Shown here piece after piece: positions 57,616 to 64,000 of a stretch of 64,000 nucleotides of DNA. A program made the translations under genes and the position numbers. Each line of letters begins with the position of its first letter. Positions within the stretch are counted from its first letter, which is position 1. The DNA comes from Microbulbifer sp. YPW16. GTDB taxonomy: Bacteria; Pseudomonadota; Gammaproteobacteria; Pseudomonadales; Cellvibrionaceae. The stretch lies in the NCBI RefSeq assembly GCF_021290385.1, contig NZ_CP089928.1, positions 3,986,001-4,050,000 on the forward strand. Reading direction: 5' to 3'. The notes under the pieces are model-generated. The model was not told the origin of the DNA. It saw only the letters and a program-made list of their open reading frames with translations, and searched no databases.

Positions 57616-60186
57616 ATGGGCGAGCTAGCCAAAGAAATCTCTCCGATCAATATCGAAGAAGAACTCAAGCAGTCCTATCTCGACTATGCGATGAGCGTTA
57701 TCGTGGGCCGCGCGCTACCGGACGTGCGCGATGGCCTGAAGCCGGTCCACCGGCGCGTACTCTTCGCCATGAACGAGCTCAAGAACGACTGGAACAAGCC
57801 GTACAAGAAGTCGGCGCGTGTAGTCGGTGATGTCATCGGTAAATACCACCCGCACGGTGACTCCGCGGTGTACGACACCATCGTGCGCATGGCGCAGCCC
57901 TTTTCCATGCGCTACACGCTGGTGGACGGCCAGGGCAACTTCGGCTCCATCGATGGCGACAGCCCGGCCGCCATGCGTTACACCGAGATCCGCATGGACA
58001 AGCTCGCCCACGAGCTGCTGTCCGACCTGGACAAGGAAACCGTCAATTTCATCGACAACTACGACGGTTCCGAGCAGATGCCGGAAGTGTTGCCGTCGCG
58101 GGTGCCCAACCTGCTGGTCAACGGTTCCTCCGGTATCGCCGTGGGTATGGCAACCAATATCCCGCCCCACAACATGGGCGAAGTGGTCAAGGCCTGCCTG
58201 GCCCTGATCGATAACCCGGATGTCACCATCGACGAGCTGATGGAGCACATCCCCGGTCCTGACCTGCCCACCGGCGCCATCATCAATGGCCGCGCCGGTA
58301 TCCTGCAGGCCTACCGCACCGGTCGCGGGCGTATCTATGTGCGCGCCAAGGCCGAGGTGGTCCGCGACGACAAGGCCAACAAAGAAACCATCATAATTCA
58401 CGAGATCCCCTACCAGCTGAACAAGGCGCGCCTGATCGAGCGCATTGCCGAGCTGGTGAAAGACAAGAAGATCGAGGGTATTTCCGAGCTGCGCGACGAG
58501 TCCGACAAGGACGGCCTGCGGGTGGTGATCGAGCTCAAGCGCGGCGAGCTGGGCGACGTGGTCCTGAACAACCTCTATTCCCAGACCCAGCTGGAAAGCG
58601 TGTTCGGCATCAACATGGTTGCGCTGGTGGACGGCCAGCCGAAGGTGCTGGACCTGAAGCAGCTGCTCGAGCACTTTGTCCGCCACCGCCAGGAAGTGGT
58701 TACCCGCCGCACCGTGTACCTGCTGCGCAAGGCGCGCGAGCGCGGGCATATCCTCGAGGGCCTGGCGATCGCCATCGCCAACATCGACCCGGTGATCGAA
58801 CTGATCAAGTCCTCGGCTACCCCGGCGGACGCCCGTGAGGCGCTGCTGGCCAAGGGCTGGGCTGTGGGCGAGGTACAGCAGTTCCTGGAGCGCGCCGGCG
58901 CCGATGCCTGCCGCCCGGATGACCTGCCGACAGAGTTTGGCATGCGCGACGACGGCTCCTATTACCTGTCGCCGGCCCAGGCCCAGGCGATCCTGGAGCT
59001 GCGCCTGCACCGCCTGACCGGCATGGAGCACGACAAGCTGCTGGCCGAGTACAAGGAGCGACTGGAGCAGATCGCCGGGTACCTGCATATCCTGGGTAGT
59101 TTCGAGCGCCTGATGGAGGTGATTCGCGAGGAGCTGGAAGAGCTGGTGCGCGACTTCGGCGACGAGCGTCGCACCGAGATCGTGGCCTCCCGCCAGGACC
59201 TGACCGTCGAGGACCTGATCACCCCGGAAGACAAGGTGGTCACCATTTCCCATGGCGGCTACGCCAAGAGCCAGCCGCTGGCCGACTACCAGGCCCAGCG
59301 CCGCGGCGGTATGGGCAAGTCCGCCACCCAGGTGAAAGACGAGGACTTCGTCGAGCACCTGCTGATCGCGAACTCCCACGACACCATCCTGTGCTTCTCC
59401 AACAAGGGCAAGGTGTACTGGCTCAAGGTCTACGAAGTGCCCACCGCCGGCCGCGCCTCCCGCGGGCGGCCGATGGTCAACATGCTGCCGCTGGAGGACG
59501 ACGAGCGTATCAGCAGCATGATGCCGGTGTCCGAATACGACGAGAACCACTACATTTTCTTTGCCACCGCCAACGGTACGGTGAAGAAGACCCCGCTGCC
59601 GGCCTTCTCGCGCCCCCGCACCGTCGGCCTGCGCGCGATCGAGCTGGAAGAGGGCGACCGCCTGGTGGCCACCGCCATCACCGATGGCCAGCGCGACGTG
59701 ATGCTGTTGACCAGTGGCGGCAAGGCGGCGCGTTTCTCCGAGAGCAATGTGCGCTCCATGGGCCGTGTTTCACGCGGTGTGCGCGGTATTCGTATGCCCG
59801 AGGGCAAGTACGTGATCGCCATGGTGATCCCGGAAGAGGACGGCGCAGTAATGACCGTGACCGAAAACGGCTACGGTAAGCGTACACGGCTGGAGGACTT
59901 CCCCACCAAGGGCCGCGGTAACCAGGGTGTCATTGCCATCGCCGAGAGTGAGCGCAACGGCGAACTGGTGGGCGCCTGCCAGGTGCACCCGGGTGAGGAG
60001 ATCATGCTGATTACCGACCAGGGAACCCTGGTGCGCACCCGTGTCGACGAGGTTTCCCTGCTCAGCCGCAACACCCAGGGCGTGCGGGTGATCCGGTTGA
60101 AGGAAGGGGAGCGGGTCCGGGGCCTGGCGCGAATCCAGGAGAGTGAGGACGAGGATGAGCAAGAGCAAGAGGGCGGTACAGAGTGA
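57616..60186 (+). CDS. gyrA: DNA gyrase subunit A
   Basis: GyrA is the breakage-reunion subunit of DNA gyrase. The 856-aa protein has the winged-helix domain with the active-site Tyr in [10 protein letters not shown] (about residue 124), the tower domain, and the C-terminal beta-pinwheel with a GyrA box QRRGGMG near residue 563. The quinolone-resistance region reads [15 protein letters not shown], with Ser and Asp at the positions equivalent to S83 and D87, that is, the susceptible form. The acidic tail ([12 protein letters not shown]) is usual. It is followed by a bidirectional terminator and then serC. Confidence 0.98.
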   Translation: MGELAKEISPINIEEELKQSYLDYAMSVIVGRALPDVRDGLKPVHRRVLFAMNELKNDWNKPYKKSARVVGDVIGKYHPHGDSAVYDTIVRMAQPFSMRYTLVDGQGNFGSIDGDSPAAMRYTEIRMDKLAHELLSDLDKETVNFIDNYDGSEQMPEVLPSRVPNLLVNGSSGIAVGMATNIPPHNMGEVVKACLALIDNPDVTIDELMEHIPGPDLPTGAIINGRAGILQAYRTGRGRIYVRAKAEVVRDDKANKETIIIHEIPYQLNKARLIERIAELVKDKKIEGISELRDESDKDGLRVVIELKRGELGDVVLNNLYSQTQLESVFGINMVALVDGQPKVLDLKQLLEHFVRHRQEVVTRRTVYLLRKARERGHILEGLAIAIANIDPVIELIKSSATPADAREALLAKGWAVGEVQQFLERAGADACRPDDLPTEFGMRDDGSYYLSPAQAQAILELRLHRLTGMEHDKLLAEYKERLEQIAGYLHILGSFERLMEVIREELEELVRDFGDERRTEIVASRQDLTVEDLITPEDKVVTISHGGYAKSQPLADYQAQRRGGMGKSATQVKDEDFVEHLLIANSHDTILCFSNKGKVYWLKVYEVPTAGRASRGRPMVNMLPLEDDERISSMMPVSEYDENHYIFFATANGTVKKTPLPAFSRPRTVGLRAIELEEGDRLVATAITDGQRDVMLLTSGGKAARFSESNVRSMGRVSRGVRGIRMPEGKYVIAMVIPEEDGAVMTVTENGYGKRTRLEDFPTKGRGNQGVIAIAESERNGELVGACQVHPGEEIMLITDQGTLVRTRVDEVSLLSRNTQGVRVIRLKEGERVRGLARIQESEDEDEQEQEGGTE

Positions 60187-60202
60187 CCGCTCCAGGCTTC
60201 CC

Positions 60203-60236
60203 CGAAAAAGGCTGCGATTTATCGCGGCCTTTTTCG
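60203..60236. terminator. Bidirectional terminator between gyrA and serC
   Basis: CGAAAAAGGC-T-GCGAT-TT-ATCGC-G-GCCTTTTTCG is a 10+5-bp stem, with a run of A on the left and a run of T on the right, 17 bases after the gyrA stop. Confidence 0.93.
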
Positions 60237-60355
60237 ACTCAGGGGCACTAAAAATCTCGTTCTGCAGTGATAGACCTTTCACGTAACTACCGTTTTTGCG
60301 TCCATCTATCTAGTTTTTTCTGTAACCATTTTTTTCAGGTGTTGGAATTCAATCG

Positions 60356-61435
60356 ATGAGGAAATTCAATTTCTGTGCCGGTCCCGCTGCATTGCCGGAG
60401 CCGGTTTTGCGACAGGCGCAAGAAGAGTTGCTCGACTGGGGTGGTCGTGGCTGCTCGGTGATGGAGGTGAGCCATCGCTCGCCGGAATTCACCGAGGTTG
60501 CAGAAACCGCCGAGCAGGACCTGCGCGACCTGCTCGCCATTCCGGAAAATTACCGGGTCCTGTTCCTGCACGGTGGCGCCACGGCGCAGTTCAGTGCCGT
60601 GCCCTGGAACCTGTTCGGCGGCCCGGGCCGTGTTGCCGACTATATTTACACGGGTCAGTGGGCCAAGAAGGCAATCGCCGAGGCCCGCCGCTACGGCCCG
60701 GTCAACGTGGTGGCATCCAGCGAGGATCGCAACTTCAGCTACGCCCCCGGCCCGGACAGCTGGCAGGAGAGTGATGACGCCGCCTATTTTCATTACACGC
60801 CCAATGAAACCATCGGCGGGGTGGAGTTTGATTATGTGCCGGAGGTATCCAGCCCGCTGGTTGCGGATATGTCCTCCAATATCCTCTCGCGACCGATCCC
60901 GGTGGAAAAATTCGGCATGATCTACGCCGGTGCGCAGAAGAATATCGGCCCGTCCGGCATTGCGGTGGGCATTGTCCGTGACGACCTGCTGGACCGGGCA
61001 ATGGACGGTATTCCCCGCAGCCTCAACTGGAAGGTGGCGGCGGATGCCGGCTCCATGGATAACACACCGCCCACTTTTGCCTGGTACCTGTCGGGGCTCG
61101 TGTTCAAGTGGCTGAAGGGGCGTGGCGGTGTCGCCGCAATGGAGGCGGAAAGCCGCCACAAGTCCTCCATGCTGTACGACTTTATCGATTCCAGTGATTT
61201 TTACTCGAGTCCGGTAGAGCCTGGAAGCCGCTCGCGCATGAATGTGCCGTTTGTGCTTGCGGATGACAGCCTGGACCGGGCTTTCCTCGAGCAGTCGGAG
61301 GCGGCCGGCCTGCTGAACCTGAAGGGCCACCGCTCGGTGGGCGGCATGCGCGCGTCGCTGTACAACGCCGTGCCGGTCGAGGCTGTAGAGGCGCTGGTAG
61401 CGTTTATGGCGGACTTCGAAAAACGGTTGGGATGA
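60356..61435 (+). CDS. serC: Phosphoserine aminotransferase
   Basis: SerC is a PLP enzyme converting 3-phosphohydroxypyruvate to phosphoserine (and it serves pyridoxine synthesis). The 359-aa protein has the opening [14 protein letters not shown], the phosphate/glycine turn HGGATAQF, the Asp in [10 protein letters not shown] and the Schiff-base Lys in [11 protein letters not shown] (about residue 199). The gene lies between gyrA and pheA, as in Pseudomonas, with only 19 bases to the start of pheA, so the aromatic genes are one operon. Confidence 0.96.
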   Translation: MRKFNFCAGPAALPEPVLRQAQEELLDWGGRGCSVMEVSHRSPEFTEVAETAEQDLRDLLAIPENYRVLFLHGGATAQFSAVPWNLFGGPGRVADYIYTGQWAKKAIAEARRYGPVNVVASSEDRNFSYAPGPDSWQESDDAAYFHYTPNETIGGVEFDYVPEVSSPLVADMSSNILSRPIPVEKFGMIYAGAQKNIGPSGIAVGIVRDDLLDRAMDGIPRSLNWKVAADAGSMDNTPPTFAWYLSGLVFKWLKGRGGVAAMEAESRHKSSMLYDFIDSSDFYSSPVEPGSRSRMNVPFVLADDSLDRAFLEQSEAAGLLNLKGHRSVGGMRASLYNAVPVEAVEALVAFMADFEKRLG

Positions 61436-61454
61436 GTGATTAACAGGGAAAATT

Positions 61455-62570
61455 GTGAGCAAGGGGATGTCTGAAAAAACTTTGAATGCGGATCCGCGGC
61501 TGGTTGCGCTGCGTGATCGAATCGACGAAATCGACGGCAAGATCGCGGCACTGATCAGTGCCCGTGCCGAGTGCGCACTGGAAGTGGCCGAGGTGAAGAA
61601 GGCCACCGGGGCCAGCGCCCTGTATTACCGTCCCGAGCGCGAGGCCCAGGTCCTGCGGCGGGCCATGGAGCGCAACAAGGGGCCCCTGACCGACGAGGAA
61701 ATGGCGCGCCTGTTCCGGGAGATCATGTCCGCCTGCCTGGCACTGGAAGAACCAGTCAAGGTGGCCTACCTGGGCCCCGAGGGTACCTTTACCCAGCAGG
61801 CGGCGATCAAGCACTTCGGCCACTCCGCCGAGAGCCGGCCGCTGGCGGCCATCGATGAAGTGTTCCGCGAGGTGGAGGCCGGTGCAGTGGCGTACGGCGT
61901 GGTGCCGGTGGAGAATTCCACCGAGGGGGTGATCAACCACACCCTCGACAACTTCATGCACTCCAACCTGCACATCTGCGGCGAGGTGGAGCTGCGCATC
62001 CACCACCACCTGATGATCTCCGATATCACGCGGCCCGACGCCATCACGCGCATCTACTCCCATGCCCAGAGCCTGGCCCAGTGCCGCAAGTGGCTGGATG
62101 CCCATTATCCGCACGTGGAGCGAGTGGCGGTGGCCAGTAATGCGGAGGCCGCCAAGCGGGTCAAGGGTGAGTGGAATGCTGCAGCGATCGCCGGTGACAT
62201 GGCGGCGGAGCTCTACGGCCTGAAGGTGCTGGCGGAAAAGATCGAGGACCGCCCCGACAACTCAACCCGCTTCCTGATCATCGGTTCCGAGCAGGTGCCT
62301 GCCAGCGGCGATGACAAGACCTCGCTGATGGTCTCCATGCGCAATGAACCCGGTGCACTGCACGACCTGCTGGCGCCATTCCAGCGCCATGAAATCGACC
62401 TGACGCGGGTCGAGACGCGTCCGTCGCAATCGGGCAACTGGACCTACGTGTTCTTTATCGACTTTATCGGCCACCGGGATGCCGCGGATGTGGCCGAGGC
62501 CCTGAGTGACGTTGGTGCCCGCGCCGCAGACCTGAAAGTCCTGGGATCCTACCCGCGCGGGGTATTGTGA
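61455..62570 (+). CDS. pheA: Bifunctional chorismate mutase/prephenate dehydratase (P-protein)
   Basis: The 371-aa protein has an N-terminal AroQ-type chorismate mutase (residues 1-100, LVALRDRIDEIDGKIAALIS), a prephenate dehydratase domain (100-285, VAYLGPEGTFTQQAA, NSTEGVINHTLDNF, RFLIIG) and a C-terminal ACT regulatory domain (about 290-371, LMVSMRNEPGALHDLL, ETRPSQSGNWTYVFFID) that binds phenylalanine. It makes phenylpyruvate. The GTG start at 61455 has AGGG at good spacing; an ATG at 61467 is the alternative, but its AAGGGG lies too close. It overlaps the next gene by one base (TGATG). Confidence 0.96.
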   Translation: MSKGMSEKTLNADPRLVALRDRIDEIDGKIAALISARAECALEVAEVKKATGASALYYRPEREAQVLRRAMERNKGPLTDEEMARLFREIMSACLALEEPVKVAYLGPEGTFTQQAAIKHFGHSAESRPLAAIDEVFREVEAGAVAYGVVPVENSTEGVINHTLDNFMHSNLHICGEVELRIHHHLMISDITRPDAITRIYSHAQSLAQCRKWLDAHYPHVERVAVASNAEAAKRVKGEWNAAAIAGDMAAELYGLKVLAEKIEDRPDNSTRFLIIGSEQVPASGDDKTSLMVSMRNEPGALHDLLAPFQRHEIDLTRVETRPSQSGNWTYVFFIDFIGHRDAADVAEALSDVGARAADLKVLGSYPRGVL

Positions 62571-64000
62571 TGCCGGAGCCGATTGTCGGCCGCCTGGTGG
62601 TGGTGGGTATCGGGCTGATCGGCGGCAGCCTCGCACTGTCGCTGAAAGCCGCGGCGGCGTGCCGCGAAGTCATCGGCGTGGCACGGCGCAGGCAAACCTG
62701 CGAGCAGGCGATTGAGCTGGGGATCGTCGACCGGGCGGAGGTATCGCTGGAGAGCGTGTTGCCGGAGCTGGGTGAGGGCGACGTGATTTTTGTCGCTGTG
62801 CCCACCCTGGCAGTGCAGGGCGTATTCGAGGTGTTGCGCGACAGGCTGCCGGCCGGGGTCACTGTAACGGATGGTGCCAGCGTCAAGGGCAGCGTGGTGG
62901 AAGCCGCGGGCCGGGTGTGGGGGCGCCTGCCGGAGTTCCTGGTGCCGGGGCACCCCATTGCCGGGTCCGAGCAGAGCGGTGTTACCGCCGCCCGCGATGA
63001 TCTCTATATCGCCCACCGGGTAATCCTCACCCCGCTTGCGGAGACCGCGGCAAGCCACTTTCAGCGCGTGGAGCGCATGTGGCAGGCCGCGGGCGCGGAA
63101 GTGCTGACCATGCCGGTGCGCGAACACGACGAAGTGCTGGCGGCCACCAGCCACCTGCCGCACGTGATCGCCTATGGGCTGGTGGACACCCTGGCCCACG
63201 ATGCCGAGAACGAGAACATCTTCCGTTATGCCGCTGGTGGCTTTCGCGACTTTACCCGGATCGCCTCCAGTGACCCCACCATGTGGCGGGACATCATGCT
63301 GGCGAATCGCGATGCCATCCTGGCGGCGATCGACCTCTACAGTGCCAATCTCTCCGAGCTGCGCGGTGCCATCGCCACCGGCGACAGCGACCGGTTGATG
63401 GGCATCTTCACCCGGGCCAAGGCGGCCCGGGATCACTTTACAAAAATGTTGGCCAAGAAAGCGTACACAGAAAATATGCAAGAACAGGAAGTGACCTTTA
63501 TCGCGCGCCCCGGCGGCGCGGTTTCCGGCAGCCTGCGGGTGCCCGGTGACAAATCCATGTCCCATCGCTCGATTATGCTCGGTTCCCTTGCGGAGGGAGT
63601 GACCGAGGTGGAGGGGTTCCTCGAGGGGGAGGACGCGCTCGCCACCCTGCAGGCCTTCCGCGATATGGGGGTGGTCATCGAGGGGCCAGACAATGGCCGG
63701 GTGGTCATTCACGGGGTGGGCCTGCACGGCCTGCAGGCACCGCCGGGGCCCCTGTACCTGGGTAACTCCGGCACCTCGATGCGCCTGCTGGCGGGCCTGC
63801 TGGCGGGGCAGTCTTTCGATGTCACGCTGACCGGCGATGAGTCCCTGTCGAAGCGCCCGATGAACCGGGTCGCCGACCCGCTGCGGGAAATGGGGGCCGA
63901 GATCGGGACCGGGCCGGAGGGGCGCCCGCCCCTGAAAATTACCGGCGGCCGCCAGCTGCACGGTATCGATTACAGGCTGCCCATGGCCAGTGCCCAGGTA
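62570..64000 (+). CDS. Fused prephenate dehydrogenase/EPSP synthase (TyrA-AroA), partial
   Basis: The open frame from the ATG at 62570 runs without stop to the window end (477 codons). Residues 1-300 are prephenate/arogenate dehydrogenase: NAD motif GIGLIGGSLALSL, HPIAGSEQSG, and TSHLPHVIAYGL. From residue 303 (MQEQEVTFIARPGG) the sequence is 5-enolpyruvylshikimate-3-phosphate synthase, with GDKSMSHRSIMLGSLAEG and LGNSGTSMRLLAGLLA (phosphoenolpyruvate loop). The fusion is known in Pseudomonas. The usual hisC between pheA and tyrA is absent here. The 3' half of AroA is outside the window. Confidence 0.95.
   Translation, partial: MPEPIVGRLVVVGIGLIGGSLALSLKAAAACREVIGVARRRQTCEQAIELGIVDRAEVSLESVLPELGEGDVIFVAVPTLAVQGVFEVLRDRLPAGVTVTDGASVKGSVVEAAGRVWGRLPEFLVPGHPIAGSEQSGVTAARDDLYIAHRVILTPLAETAASHFQRVERMWQAAGAEVLTMPVREHDEVLAATSHLPHVIAYGLVDTLAHDAENENIFRYAAGGFRDFTRIASSDPTMWRDIMLANRDAILAAIDLYSANLSELRGAIATGDSDRLMGIFTRAKAARDHFTKMLAKKAYTENMQEQEVTFIARPGGAVSGSLRVPGDKSMSHRSIMLGSLAEGVTEVEGFLEGEDALATLQAFRDMGVVIEGPDNGRVVIHGVGLHGLQAPPGPLYLGNSGTSMRLLAGLLAGQSFDVTLTGDESLSKRPMNRVADPLREMGAEIGTGPEGRPPLKITGGRQLHGIDYRLPMASAQV

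Noticed and set aside
57715-59550. 611-codon reverse frame under gyrA
   Set aside because: Antisense shadow; gyrA is unambiguous on the forward strand.
62549-63961. 470-codon reverse frame over the tyrA-aroA region
   Set aside because: The forward strand encodes the continuous TyrA-AroA fusion; the reverse product has no recognisable motifs.
1-64000. Prophage, insertion sequence, tRNA, rRNA or CRISPR array
   Set aside because: None recognised while reading both strands; no transposase, integrase or phage structural protein is present among the frames. A tRNA could be missed by eye, so tRNAscan would be decisive.

Overview
The window is a stretch of high-GC (about 60% by eye) gammaproteobacterial chromosome. 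The block at the right-hand end (yciK, mupP, ubiG, mtaD, gyrA, serC, pheA, tyrA-aroA fusion) matches the order I know from Pseudomonas, except that hisC is missing between pheA and tyrA. The many TonB/OmpW/PagL envelope proteins and the secreted hydrolases fit a marine Cellvibrionales-type bacterium such as Microbulbifer. That genus assignment is inference. I saw no tRNA, rRNA, CRISPR array, insertion sequence or prophage.

Layout. 1-16.2 kb holds housekeeping and accessory single genes: the 5' end of a membrane protein (possibly a zinc peptidase), pepD, an RNase II, a Leu/Phe/Val-type amino acid dehydrogenase, an M16 peptidase lipoprotein, a RimK ligase with an extra C-terminal domain, an MscS channel, a GST, an exported amidohydrolase, a SIMPL lipoprotein, a class V PLP enzyme and glyoxalase I. 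16.2-18.7 kb holds a pair of palindromic repeat elements, a patatin-like gene overlapping a GntR regulator, and a small membrane protein. 34.7-39.3 kb is a glycosyltransferase/methyltransferase/toroid-enzyme/acyltransferase cluster that looks like glycolipid or polysaccharide tailoring. 39.4-53.7 kb holds a shikimate-kinase-like gene, a divergent Lrp/indolepyruvate oxidoreductase pair, a phosphate-type porin, a TraB/GumN protein, two glycosyltransferases, PagL, an unusual group 2 sigma factor, YceI and small secreted proteins. 53.7-64 kb is the conserved cell-wall-recycling, ubiquinone and aromatic amino acid block.

The most interesting region is 18.9-33.4 kb, nine genes on one strand: a secreted PPC-domain cyanophycinase-type peptidase, a TonB receptor, a YfcC-type transporter, an isoaspartyl dipeptidase homologue with altered metal ligands, a GlxA/AraC-type regulator, a second cyanophycinase that is a lipoprotein, aspartase (aspA), putrescine aminotransferase (spuC) and glutamate-putrescine ligase (spuB/puuA type). 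Read together they form a plausible route for scavenging cyanophycin (Asp-Arg polymer): depolymerise outside the cell, import beta-Asp-Arg, split it, then feed Asp to fumarate and the arginine-derived polyamine to gamma-glutamyl or transamination routes. This assignment is from family membership and gene order; no step is proven by the sequence alone. Promoter, operator and terminator candidates were found by eye as exact inverted repeats and are given with positions.
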